From: Pseudomonadota bacterium
GTDB lineage: Bacteria; Myxococcota; Bradymonadia; UBA4248
DNA length: 8,773 nt
Direction of reading: 5' to 3'
Assembly: GCA_017613855.1 (NCBI GenBank)
Contig: JAGACY010000392.1
Location: 1 to 8,773, forward strand
Shown here: piece after piece, positions 1 through 7,201 of the stretch
How the letters are laid out: every line of letters starts with the position of its first letter
Position numbering within the stretch: position 1 is the first letter of the stretch
Program-made: the position numbers and the translations under genes
The notes under the pieces: model-generated
The model's database searches: none
Told to the model about the DNA's origin: nothing
What the model saw: the letters and a program-made list of their open reading frames with translations, nothing else

Positions 1-40
1 AGCTTATAGCTTATAGCTTATAGCTTATAGCTTATAGTTA
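1..40. repeat. Tandem heptamer AGCTTAT, five perfect copies at the window edge
   Basis: Positions 1-35 are five exact copies of AGCTTAT, followed by a decayed partial unit. The array may continue to the left of the window. An inverted stretch, AAGCTATAAGCTT, lies at 96-108. The period of seven matches the other arrays in this window, although the unit is TATAGCT rather than AATNNNN. Confidence 0.9.
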
Positions 41-214
41 AGAATCATTTACCTGAGTTTGAGACTATTGCCCTCAAGGCTCAATTAACGTCTACAAGCT
101 ATAAGCTTAAATGTAAATTTCTGTTGCAAAGCTCTTCATCCTCGTACAACACAGCTTCAATCAGCCTGCAGGCGTGAAGTCGCCTATGACTTTGCATCCC
201 CCAAAATAAGAAAT

Positions 215-307
215 GCGCGGTGTATTGGCCTTTGGCCAATAGCCGCGCAGCGCAGTGCGTATCGAAGCCGAAGGGGCGACCCTGTGGTCGCCCAAAGGCG
301 AGATAGC
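215..307 (+). repeat. Bulged-hairpin cluster 1, two units
   Basis: Unit one (215-248) has outer arms GCGCGG/CCGCGC and an inner stem TATTGGCC/GGCCAATA with loop TTT. Unit two (257-307) has the frame GCGTATC...GATAGC and an inner stem GGGCGACC/GGTCGCCC. In both, one G before TAT has no partner, so each stem carries a single-base bulge. Exactly 13 GC-rich bases (244-256) separate the two units, counting from ATAGC to GCGTAT. A heptad array follows at 319. Confidence 0.75.
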
Positions 308-318
308 ACGCGGAAATC

Positions 319-353
319 AATAAATAATGAATAATGGATAATGAACAATTAGG
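319..353 (+). repeat. Degenerate AATNNNN heptad array
   Basis: Five consecutive seven-base units: AATAAAT, AATGAAT, AATGGAT, AATGAAC and AATTAGG. The AAT anchor is constant and the other four bases vary. The array directly follows hairpin cluster 1. Confidence 0.75.
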
Positions 354-454
354 ATGCAAAACTAATGAGAAATTCTAAAGCAAATAGGGAATATCCGTAC
401 CAATTGCTGAAATACAAATATCTTCATACTTTAGAAATCGCCCCGAGAATACCC

Positions 455-488
455 TCATTATCAATTATCAATTATCCATTGTTAATTC
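455..488 (-). repeat. Degenerate AATNNNN heptad array just downstream of the RND gene
   Basis: Read on the minus strand the units are AATTAAC, AATGGAT, AATTGAT, AATTGAT and AATGAGG. The array begins about 17 bases beyond the RND stop codon. Confidence 0.7.
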
Positions 489-505
489 AGAATTCCATCC
501 CTCCC

Positions 506-3500
506 CTATTTCTTCTCTTTGGCTTTCTCTTTCTCAAGTCTTTCGGCTTTTCTCTTTTCGGATTCGCGCTTCATGATGGCTTCGTCATTTTCGATCGAAT
601 CGTCCTCGGGCTCATTGCTGATGCCGAAGATTTTGCGCACGATGCCTTTGCCGTCTTCAATCATAATATAATTGCAGGGGACAATGACAATCGTAATGAC
701 GGCCGAAAAGAGCACGCCGACGCCGAGGCTGATTGCCATTGGAATGAGGAAGCGCGCTTCTTTGCTCGTTTCGAGGATCATCGGAAAAACGCCCAGGAAC
801 GTCGTGATGGTCGACAGGAAGATGGGGCGGAATCGGCGCGTCGCGCCTTCGATAACAGCTTCGCGCAAGGACATGCCTTCGTCCAAGAAGTCATTGACGA
901 CGCTCGTGAGCACAATCGATGCGTTGACGACGATACCCGAGAGCGCGATCATACCCAGAATACTAATCAAGCTTAGATTGTAGCCGAGGGCGACATGCCC
1001 GAGGATGGCACCGACAAACCCGAAGGGAATAGCCACTAGAATCATGATCGGCTGGATATAGGATTTGGATGAAATCGCGAGCATGGCGAACATGACGAAG
1101 ATCGAAAAGCTGAAGAATAGGATCATTTTTGACCACATTTCATCGCTGTCGGCCTGCATGCCGCCCATGCTGAAGGACAATCCGGGGAAGGTTGCCTGCA
1201 GCGAGGCCATATCTTTCTTTTCGAGCTGAGCGCGGATTTCCTCGACGGTCGTCACATCGCCGTCGAGTTCGGCACTGACGGACAGAATGCGCTTGCCATC
1301 GGTACGCGAAATGCTCTTATAGGCATGGCCGCGTTCGACGGTAGCTGCGCGCGACAACGGGATTTCGCCGCCGGACGGCGTCCGGATGAGAAAATCTTCG
1401 ACGAGTGCTTCGGATGATCGCACATCTTTAGGATAGCGTACAAAGACCTTGACTTCGTCATTACCGCGCTGCTGGCGCAGAGCCTCGGTACCATAAACTG
1501 CCGCACGCAACTGGCGCGCAAAGTCGCTTTCGGTCACGCCCAGGCTGCGGGCTTCCTGTGTCAGTTTGTACGAAAGCTGTGCTTTACCGGGCGATGTATT
1601 GACATCGACATCCTTGACGCCATCGTAGGTTTTTAGGATTGCTGCAAATTCTTCGGCAGCTTTTTCGAGTACTTCGCTGCTTCGGTGGGAAAGATTGAAC
1701 GTCGCTCCGGCGCTGCCTGCGCCCGGCCCCTGATTAAACCTGAAGGACGCGCCTTCTACCCCGGGGATTTCGCCGATTTTCTTGCGCCAGAGTTTTGAGA
1801 AATCACTCGAGGCATAATTTCGTTCGGTCGCAGGTTTGAGGTAAACCTGGAACGACCCCGAGGAACCGCCCGAAATCTGTGAATAAACGCCGATGACCGA
1901 ATCGCGCCCGATTTCGTCGATGGCTTCCTGGGTGCGTTCGAGATAGTATTTTTCGACTTCCTTGATGCGGCTCACCGGGCTGCCTTCGGCCATTCGAATG
2001 GATGCCGAAACGGTATCGCCCTCGACCTCGGGCATCATCGTATAACGCAGTCGGCCGCTCGAAACATAGCCAATCGTGCCAATCAGAATGGCGATGGCAA
2101 GCGCCGTCACGACATAGCGCTGATTGACGCAGAACGAAATGAATTTCTTGATGTAGCGTTCGATCCAGCTTTCGAAAGCATCGGCAATTCTGCACTGAAA
2201 ACGCTGAATGAGCTTGATAAACCCATCGGTGCGCGCCTTCATGTGACTGAGATGTGCCGGCAAGACGAGCATCGACTCGATAATCGATATACATAAAATG
2301 ATAATGACGATGATCGGCAAATCCCGATAGACCTTGCCGAGCATACCGGGCAAAAACAGCAGCGGAATAAACGCGATAATCGAGGTTAAAACCGAGAAAA
2401 TGACCGGCTGCGAAACCTCTCTGAGTGCCATCAGCGAGGCAACAATGCCCTTGTGCCCTTCCTGCCGGTTGACATAGACGGATTCGCCCACGACGATCGA
2501 GTCATCGACGACGATACCGAGTGCCAGAATAAAGCCGAACAGCGAAATCATATTAAATGAAACATCAAATACGACCATGACTGCGATGGCACCGACAAAT
2601 GAAGTGAGCATGCCCATGGCGGCCCAGAATGCGATACGGATATCGAGCAGCAATCCCAAAAATATGAGGACGAGCGCCAAACCGGAATACGCATTTTTCA
2701 TGAGCAGATTGATACGGACGCGATAAGAATCGGCGCGGTCTGAACGAATGCCGACGTTGACTCCTTCGGGATATGTGCCCTCGTGTTCGTCCAAATAGCG
2801 GCGAACGGCATCCGAAACGCCGACGGGCGTCTCATCGCCGACGCTGTACACCTGCAGCTGAACAGCGGGCAAACCATTGTATGACGCCGAATAATCCGAT
2901 TCCTCGAAAGTATCAGTCACCGTAGCGACATCGCTCAAGCGCACGACACGCCCATCCGAGCTGGTTTTGAGTACGACACTTTCGAATTCGCTCGCATATC
3001 GTTTACGCAAAGTCGTACGCAGCGTGACAGCACCGCTCTCGGCCTTTAAATTACCGGCCGACAAATCGACCGAGCTTGAACTGATAGCACTGGCCACTTC
3101 CTGCAGTTTCAACCCGTATTTCTGCACAGCTTCCTGCGAAATTTCGACAGCAACCTCGGGACTTTCGACATTCGACAGCTCGACGATGCTCACCCCGTTT
3201 TGCAGCATGAGATCATCGCGCACATCCTGCGCCACTTCGCGAAGCGCCGCCTTGCCGACGTCGCCATACACGAGGACGCTCAAGACGACCGATTTTCGCG
3301 TCATTTCCCGCACAACGGGCTTTTCCATATCATCGGGGAAAGTCGTAATCTGATTGACTGCGCGCTCAATCTCATTTTTGGTGCGCATGACATCGGCACC
3401 ATCTTGCAATTCGAGCTGCACACTGCCCGATCCTTCCGAAGCCGTCGAAGTCATGGTCTTAATACCATCGATGCCGCGCACCGATTCTTCGATTGCAATG

Positions 3501-3781
3501 ACGATCCCCTCTTCGACCTCATCGGGCGTCGATCCCGGATAACTGGCACTCACCATGATGCGCTGTGCCTCGGTATTGGGCATGAGCTCTTTCTTTAAGC
3601 TCGGCAGCATCACGATACCCGCGATGATGAACATAAAGAAGACCAAATTGGCCGCAATATGGTTCTGCGCCATCCAGGCGAGTGGCCCGCGGAAAATCGA
3701 AGGATCGACGGGCTGTTTCGTCTTTTTGGTGTTTTCTTCGGTTTTGTTTTCAACCGGCTGTTTATTCTCTGGAGCGTCCAA
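506..3781 (-). CDS. RND-family efflux transporter, inner-membrane permease
   Basis: This 1091-residue protein is the proton-driven inner-membrane pump of a tripartite efflux system, and its length is normal for hydrophobe/amphiphile efflux RND proteins. The first membrane segment is at about 42-60. A large periplasmic loop follows (about 61-360), then a block of membrane segments at about 365-510. The second half repeats the plan: a segment at about 557-573, a loop to about 885, and segments to about 1039. The TM4 proton-relay pair is visible as D426-D427 in GIVVDDSIVV. At the TM10 position where AcrB has Lys940, this protein reads SGIVVNASIV (948-957), so the Lys is absent, as in several RND subgroups. 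Residues 1-25 are a charged extension, and 1058-1091 are a Lys/Glu-rich, probably coiled tail. The start is TTG, supported by GGAG seven bases upstream; an in-frame stop six codons upstream excludes a longer protein. The substrate is unknown. Confidence 0.95.
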   Translation of the reverse strand: MDAPENKQPVENKTEENTKKTKQPVDPSIFRGPLAWMAQNHIAANLVFFMFIIAGIVMLPSLKKELMPNTEAQRIMVSASYPGSTPDEVEEGIVIAIEESVRGIDGIKTMTSTASEGSGSVQLELQDGADVMRTKNEIERAVNQITTFPDDMEKPVVREMTRKSVVLSVLVYGDVGKAALREVAQDVRDDLMLQNGVSIVELSNVESPEVAVEISQEAVQKYGLKLQEVASAISSSSVDLSAGNLKAESGAVTLRTTLRKRYASEFESVVLKTSSDGRVVRLSDVATVTDTFEESDYSASYNGLPAVQLQVYSVGDETPVGVSDAVRRYLDEHEGTYPEGVNVGIRSDRADSYRVRINLLMKNAYSGLALVLIFLGLLLDIRIAFWAAMGMLTSFVGAIAVMVVFDVSFNMISLFGFILALGIVVDDSIVVGESVYVNRQEGHKGIVASLMALREVSQPVIFSVLTSIIAFIPLLFLPGMLGKVYRDLPIIVIIILCISIIESMLVLPAHLSHMKARTDGFIKLIQRFQCRIADAFESWIERYIKKFISFCVNQRYVVTALAIAILIGTIGYVSSGRLRYTMMPEVEGDTVSASIRMAEGSPVSRIKEVEKYYLERTQEAIDEIGRDSVIGVYSQISGGSSGSFQVYLKPATERNYASSDFSKLWRKKIGEIPGVEGASFRFNQGPGAGSAGATFNLSHRSSEVLEKAAEEFAAILKTYDGVKDVDVNTSPGKAQLSYKLTQEARSLGVTESDFARQLRAAVYGTEALRQQRGNDEVKVFVRYPKDVRSSEALVEDFLIRTPSGGEIPLSRAATVERGHAYKSISRTDGKRILSVSAELDGDVTTVEEIRAQLEKKDMASLQATFPGLSFSMGGMQADSDEMWSKMILFFSFSIFVMFAMLAISSKSYIQPIMILVAIPFGFVGAILGHVALGYNLSLISILGMIALSGIVVNASIVLTSVVNDFLDEGMSLREAVIEGATRRFRPIFLSTITTFLGVFPMILETSKEARFLIPMAISLGVGVLFSAVITIVIVPCNYIMIEDGKGIVRKIFGISNEPEDDSIENDEAIMKRESEKRKAERLEKEKAKEKK

Positions 3782-3788
3782 GTGCGTT

Positions 3789-3792
3789 CTCC
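3789..3792 (-). promoter_or_regulatory. Shine-Dalgarno GGAG fixing the TTG start of the RND gene
   Basis: On the minus strand GGAG lies seven bases before TTG (3779-3781). It overlaps an ATG at 3792-3794 that is out of frame with the pump and opens a 10-codon frame ending in TAA inside the pump's first codons. The ATG has no Shine-Dalgarno sequence of its own, so TTG is the better-supported start. Only six bases (3793-3798) separate this site from the perfect heptamer array. Confidence 0.65.
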
Positions 3793-3798
3793 ATTTTT

Positions 3799-3891
3799 AA
3801 TGCGGAATGCGGAATGCGGAATGCGGAATGCGGAATGCGGAATGCGGAATGCGGAATGCGGAATGCGGAATGCGGAATGCGGAATGCGGAA
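3799..3891. repeat. Perfect heptamer array, 13 copies of AATGCGG, in the RND gene leader
   Basis: From 3799 the plus strand reads AATGCGG 13 times without a single difference, then AATTATT. On the mRNA strand this is a run of CCGCATT ending six bases before the GGAG site of the RND gene. Perfect identity over 91 bases points to recent expansion or ongoing slippage. A length change would alter the mRNA leader, or the promoter spacing if a promoter lies upstream. Confidence 0.95.
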
Positions 3892-3914
3892 TTATTTTGA
3901 TTCTAAATTTAAGT

Positions 3915-3950
3915 AAATGTCAGTTATTCCCTATGGATTGAATGACATTT
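3915..3950. promoter_or_regulatory. Inverted repeat AAATGTCA...TGACATTT, possible operator
   Basis: Exact eight-base arms at 3915-3922 and 3943-3950 are separated by 20 bases. They lie upstream of the heptamer array in the 437-bp gap before the RND gene. The arm spacing would suit a dimeric regulator or a loose hairpin. No regulator gene is in the window, and I could not pair it with a good promoter. Confidence 0.3.
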
Positions 3951-3978
3951 GGAAATTACCGTTCTCATTGTATGTCAT

Positions 3979-4013
3979 AACAATTATTCATTATTCATTG
4001 TCCATTGTTCATT
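3979..4013 (-). repeat. Degenerate AATNNNN heptad array
   Basis: On the minus strand the units are AATGAAC, AATGGAC, AATGAAT, AATGAAT and AATTGTT. It adjoins hairpin cluster 2 on the same side and in the same relative orientation as the array at 319-353 adjoins cluster 1. Confidence 0.75.
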
Positions 4014-4022
4014 GTTTTTATC

Positions 4023-4097
4023 GCGGCTATTTCGTGGCTTTGCCGCGAAATACGTCGCGCTTCGCGGCTGCTATTTGCGTTGCAAATACGCATCCGC
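4023..4097 (-). repeat. Bulged-hairpin cluster 2, two units
   Basis: Read on the minus strand, the unit at 4070-4091 is GC-G-TATTTGC, loop AAC, then GCAAATAGC. The unit at about 4026-4055 is AC-G-TATTTCG with an inner GGC/GCC step around AAA, then CGAAATAGC. About 14 GC-rich bases separate them. The frame and bulge match clusters 1 and 3, but the stem sequences differ and remain complementary. It lies between the adaptor and RND genes. Confidence 0.75.
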
Positions 4098-4125
4098 CTA
4101 TGTTTATGATGCACAATACATTCAT

Positions 4126-4200
4126 AAAAATTGCTTTTCTTTTGGAAGGGGATCTGGGGGAAACCTTTTCTTTTGTGCCAAAAGAAAAGTTTTCCCCCAG
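4126..4200 (-). repeat. 75-bp hairpin element, copy 1, downstream of the adaptor gene
   Basis: Arms at 4154-4174 and 4180-4200 are 21 bases long with one mismatch, around the loop GTGCC. Beyond the hairpin, 4126-4153 contains TTGCTTTTCTTTTGGAAGG, which matches copy 2 in inverted orientation. It begins 18 bases beyond the adaptor stop. No T-run follows the hairpin, so it is not a standard terminator. Confidence 0.85.
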
Positions 4201-4218
4201 CATACCCCAGAAAAACAA

Positions 4219-5463
4219 CTACCTCGGTGGACCGCCCATGCCGGGAGGGCCAAAGCCGCGACCGCCGTCATCCGGAACATCGCCCATTTCCTTGGTTTCG
4301 CCCTTGACGCGCAGGCGTCTGCCTTCGACCGGCGACGTCAACATCGTCGTTACAACGCGCTCACCCTCTTCGATGCCCTCGGTCACATAGACATTGTCAT
4401 TCGTTTTATAGGGCGTCGTGAGCGTTCGAATCGATAGCTTATTATCTTTGGTACAGATATAGGCCTGATTCCCTTCACGCACAAAAGCTCTCGACAGTTC
4501 AATGCTGTCGAGTGGGGCTTCGGCATAAATCGAGGCTGTGACGAAAGTTCCAACCAAAAGAGGTTCATTCACAGGCTCCCCAAGGGGATTTTCGATGGCC
4601 AAAAGGATCTGCACCATGCGCCCTAAGGATTCGACTGCCGGCTGCACCGATTTGACTTTTGCCGCACGCGTCACGTGCTTGCCCCCAATGTCATATTCGA
4701 CTTCGGCCTTGAGAGAAGAGAGTGATTCCCCGACTTTGAGCCACCCGACATTAGATGGGTTTAGACTCAGATAAACCCAGTATTCATCAGTAGAAACGAG
4801 CGTTCCCAAAGAACCGCCGGTAATGTAATCCCCCATCGAAACATTGGCTTCTTTGACGACGGCATCATAAGGGGCTTTGACGATACTGCGGTTGTAATCG
4901 CGCTGCGCCTGGGCGACGTTATTTTTGGCCAGTTCGACGTCGGCAATCGCATTCTGCAATTGCGGTTTACGACGCACCAAATCGGCTTCTTCTTCGGTCA
5001 AATCCGTGTCTGCCATGCTCTTTTTCAGGGCATCGAGTTCTGCCGAAGCCGCTCGGCCCTTGGCTTCTTCCTGCATGAGCGACACTTCTTTTTGCCGCAG
5101 CTGAATTTTGGCATTCGAGAGCTTGGTCGCGTAATCGTCGGTGTTGATCTTTGCGATGACTTCGCCCTTTTTGATGCGCGCCCCCGGATAAAAACCGGGA
5201 TTTATCCAGGTAATTCGCCCATTTGCCTCGCTCTTTATCTGCTGGGAATGGCTCATCTCGACCTGGCCGGTACCCGAAAGCTTGACGACATGCGGCTCTT
5301 TCGTCACAGGAATGACCTCGACGAGTACACCGACATCCCGCATCGGCATCTTCTTGGGTTTGACGCGATCCATCAGGTACGCTCGCGCAACAATAATACC
5401 GACAATCACGACGGCTATTGCGATCAACCCCTGTATAATAAATGGTCTTGCTTTACTGCTCAC
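4219..5463 (-). CDS. RND efflux periplasmic adaptor (HlyD/membrane fusion protein family)
   Basis: This 414-residue adaptor links the RND pump to the outer-membrane duct. An N-terminal membrane anchor is at about 9-28, with no lipobox Cys, so it is a single-pass anchor rather than a lipoprotein. The split lipoyl (barrel-sandwich) domain is visible as about 74-108, including NPGFYPGARIKKGEVIAKI, and about 192-214, including SIVKAPYDAVVKEANVSMGD. Between them, about 111-190 is a Lys/Glu/Ala/Gln-rich alpha-helical hairpin that would contact the outer-membrane protein. Beta-barrel and membrane-proximal domains follow to about 390, and the tail is Gly/Pro-rich, ending GGPPR. The start is GTG, preceded by AAGGA at seven bases (5471-5475). 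The gene is bracketed by two inverted copies of a 75-bp hairpin element, which is unusual inside an efflux operon. Confidence 0.93.
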   Translation of the reverse strand: MSSKARPFIIQGLIAIAVVIVGIIVARAYLMDRVKPKKMPMRDVGVLVEVIPVTKEPHVVKLSGTGQVEMSHSQQIKSEANGRITWINPGFYPGARIKKGEVIAKINTDDYATKLSNAKIQLRQKEVSLMQEEAKGRAASAELDALKKSMADTDLTEEEADLVRRKPQLQNAIADVELAKNNVAQAQRDYNRSIVKAPYDAVVKEANVSMGDYITGGSLGTLVSTDEYWVYLSLNPSNVGWLKVGESLSSLKAEVEYDIGGKHVTRAAKVKSVQPAVESLGRMVQILLAIENPLGEPVNEPLLVGTFVTASIYAEAPLDSIELSRAFVREGNQAYICTKDNKLSIRTLTTPYKTNDNVYVTEGIEEGERVVTTMLTSPVEGRRLRVKGETKEMGDVPDDGGRGFGPPGMGGPPR

Positions 5464-5481
5464 AGTTTTTTCCTTTTTTGC

Positions 5482-5556
5482 GTGGGGAAAACCTTTTCTT
5501 TTGTGCCAAAAGAAAAGGTTTTCCCCACACCCCTTTCCAAAAGAAAAGCAATTTTT
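5482..5556 (+). repeat. 75-bp hairpin element, copy 2, upstream of the adaptor gene
   Basis: Perfect 21-base arms (5482-5502 and 5508-5528) surround the loop GTGCC. The flank 5529-5556 contains CCAAAAGAAAAGCAATTTTT, the inverted counterpart of copy 1. In the mRNA the hairpin ends six bases before the adaptor's AAGGA site. The segment AAAAGAAAAG occurs twice in the element, so two alternative pairings are possible. A further 12-base fragment of the arm, GGTTTTCCCCAC, lies at 5592-5603. Confidence 0.88.
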
Positions 5557-5559
5557 TAT

Positions 5560-5588
5560 ATTACTATCTTATCTTTATTCACGTTCAA
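5560..5588 (-). promoter_or_regulatory. Weak internal promoter candidate upstream of the adaptor gene
   Basis: TTGAAC (5583-5588) and AGTAAT (5560-5565) on the minus strand are separated by 17 bases, each matching the consensus at four of six positions. It lies in the 214-bp gap between the duct and adaptor genes. The gap is AT-rich and the match is modest, so the call is tentative. Confidence 0.2.
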
Positions 5589-5658
5589 CGCGGTTTTCCC
5601 CACGGTTAATCACTACGAATGTACTGCCCCTCCGGGATGTATTTTTCTGTGAATACCA

Positions 5659-5686
5659 TTCTATTATTCATTATCCATTATCCATT
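5659..5686 (-). repeat. AATNNNN heptad array overlapping the duct gene's stop codon
   Basis: On the minus strand the units are AATGGAT, AATGGAT, AATGAAT and AATAGAA. The first units supply the final Asn and Gly codons and the TAA stop of the outer-membrane lipoprotein gene. Confidence 0.75.
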
Positions 5687-7120
5687 ACTGTCTAATTCCT
5701 CCAGCATCTCCTTAGCCTTGTCTTTCCCTCTGGTCCTTGCGTCATTGAGCCATTGAGATCCGCCCATGGCTTTAAATAACGCGATCTGTGCATTCAAAAG
5801 ATTATGTCGTGCATCGAGTTCAGACTGCGAAGAAGAAATCATGCTGCGAAGTGCCGACAAAACGCGGTTATAGTCGAGCAGGCCGTGCGTAAAGTAATCG
5901 CGCGAAGTTTCGAGAATTTCTTTATGCCGTTCGAGGTCCGCCTGTGCATCGGCGAGCAGCTGTTCGCGCAAACGCAGTTCCAAAAGAGCCTGTTCGACTT
6001 CCGAGACAGCCTGCATGACGACGAGTGCATAAGAGATGCGCTGCGAAAGATAAGAGACTTTTGCCCGCTTGATGGCAGTGGTTTTGTTAAAACCATCAAA
6101 GAGATTGGCAGAGAAATTGGCAGCCAAATCCCAAATCAAAGCTTTGAACAAATCGACGATACTCGACGACCTGAAGGCCAGCGAAGCACTCAAACGCAGC
6201 GTTGGCAAGCGATCGGCAATAGCAATGACGACCTGGGCATCGGCCTGTTCGGCACTTCGGCGTGCAGAACGAATGTCGGGACGGCTGTTCAGAAGGGTCT
6301 GGACATCGACGGTACCACCGACTTCGACCGCATCCGGCATGGAACCTTCGACCGCTGGCTTGGTCTTGCCATTGACCAGAATCGAAAGCGACTGCGTGGC
6401 AATGCGAATATTGGTGTCGTATTGGGCAATGGTCGATCGCAGAGACTCGATTTGCTGACGCTGTTCGAGCAAATCCATGCCATTCGTCTGCCCGGTCTTG
6501 TAGTATTCCTGTACGAGTTGATAGTAATCTTCGGACAGTTCGAGCAATTGCTCAGATAAAACCTTGCGATCCCGATAGTAAAGGATATTGAACCACGAGG
6601 TAACGACATTCCCGACGAGCGAGAGCAATGCCGATTCGGCCGAGTCTTCGGCGGACAAATATGACAACTCGCTGACGCGTGTTTGAGCGCGAACTTTGCC
6701 CCAAAGATCGACTTCGTAACTCAGCGAGAGTCCGAGACTGTAACTGGGATCTGCAGTGCTATTCTCCTGAATTCTGCCGCCATAGCCGACGCCGGCAGTC
6801 AGATTCAGATTAGGATAATAATTGGATTTGACCTGTTCAAGCGCCATTTCGCTGTCGAGCATGCGCAGGTAAGCCGCCAGAATGGTCGGGTTCTCTTCGA
6901 GTACGATTTCGACAAACCCATTGAGTTCCGAATTCCCGTAGGCCTGCCACCATTTGTCGCGCACCTGCCCGCTGAGCGCAATATCCCCATAAGTGTATTC
7001 GACCTTTTGCGCCTGTTCATCGAGTTCTTTGCCGTACTTGACGGGACTAAAGCACCCGGTCAGGCCCATGAGACCGAATATCATCAGAAAGAGTAAGATT
7101 GTTTTGAGTTTATTCTTCAT
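5678..7120 (-). CDS. Outer-membrane efflux lipoprotein (TolC/NodT family)
   Basis: This protein is the trimeric outer-membrane exit duct of the efflux pump. From the chosen ATG it has 480 residues, typical of the family. A lipoprotein signal is clear: Lys-rich start, hydrophobic core, lipobox GLTGC with the acylated Cys at residue 23. Family landmarks follow: DKWWQAYGNSELNGFVE (55-71), SYEVDLWGKVRAQ (134-146), RPDIRSARRSAEQADAQ (270-286) and ALFKAMGGSQW (447-457), with helical, Gln/Glu/Leu-rich stretches between. The frame stays open upstream to a GTG at 7160-7162, but those 14 extra residues come from the heptad repeat and would push the signal peptide away from the N-terminus. No strong Shine-Dalgarno sequence is visible at either start. 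The last codons (Asn-Gly-stop) also lie in a heptad array. It is probably the first gene of the pump operon. Confidence 0.93.
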   Translation of the reverse strand: MKNKLKTILLFLMIFGLMGLTGCFSPVKYGKELDEQAQKVEYTYGDIALSGQVRDKWWQAYGNSELNGFVEIVLEENPTILAAYLRMLDSEMALEQVKSNYYPNLNLTAGVGYGGRIQENSTADPSYSLGLSLSYEVDLWGKVRAQTRVSELSYLSAEDSAESALLSLVGNVVTSWFNILYYRDRKVLSEQLLELSEDYYQLVQEYYKTGQTNGMDLLEQRQQIESLRSTIAQYDTNIRIATQSLSILVNGKTKPAVEGSMPDAVEVGGTVDVQTLLNSRPDIRSARRSAEQADAQVVIAIADRLPTLRLSASLAFRSSSIVDLFKALIWDLAANFSANLFDGFNKTTAIKRAKVSYLSQRISYALVVMQAVSEVEQALLELRLREQLLADAQADLERHKEILETSRDYFTHGLLDYNRVLSALRSMISSSQSELDARHNLLNAQIALFKAMGGSQWLNDARTRGKDKAKEMLEELDSNG

Positions 7121-7152
7121 AAAAATGAATACATGATTCAATGAGCAATTGG

Positions 7153-7180
7153 TTGTATTCACTATTCACTATTACTCAAT
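7153..7180 (-). repeat. Heptad array upstream of the duct gene
   Basis: On the minus strand two identical AATAGTG units are flanked by a degenerate unit on each side (ATTGAGT and AATACAA). The array lies 33 bases upstream of the chosen ATG of the outer-membrane lipoprotein and contains the alternative GTG start. Confidence 0.6.
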
Positions 7181-7201
7181 GTTATCCGAACAAGACCAGT
7201 G

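Larger units (their letters stand above)
1..505. other. Gene-free region downstream of the efflux operon
   Basis: I see no supported gene in these 505 bases. They hold a heptamer array at the left edge, a perfect 10-bp palindrome GCCTGCAGGC at 164-173, two bulged hairpins (215-307) and two heptad arrays (319-353 and 455-488). The region between about 41 and 160 shows nothing I can name. No convincing terminator for the RND gene is visible after its stop. Confidence 0.6.

Noticed and set aside
99..359. Open frame of 86 codons on the minus strand
   Set aside because: It starts in a heptad array and runs through hairpin cluster 1. The translation is that of repeats, with no Shine-Dalgarno sequence or recognisable domain.
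365..976. Open frame of 203 codons on the plus strand
   Set aside because: It lies almost wholly antisense to the 3' end of the RND gene, has no family features, and its Asp/Arg-rich composition is what the complement of that gene gives.
3555..3916. Plus-strand open frames crossing the AATGCGG array, giving a repeated Cys-Gly-Met-Arg-Asn-Ala-Glu peptide
   Set aside because: They are antisense to the RND start and the heptad array. A perfect repeat stays open in a frame without stop codons, and nothing else supports translation.
4154..4200. Rho-independent terminator after the adaptor gene
   Set aside because: The stem is strong, but no T-run follows on the minus strand, and the same hairpin also occurs upstream of the adaptor gene.
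506..7120. Assigning acrAB-tolC, mexAB-oprM or another named pump
   Set aside because: The families are clear, but the gene order, lack of adaptor lipobox and lack of TM10 lysine do not match a named system closely enough to give symbols or a substrate.
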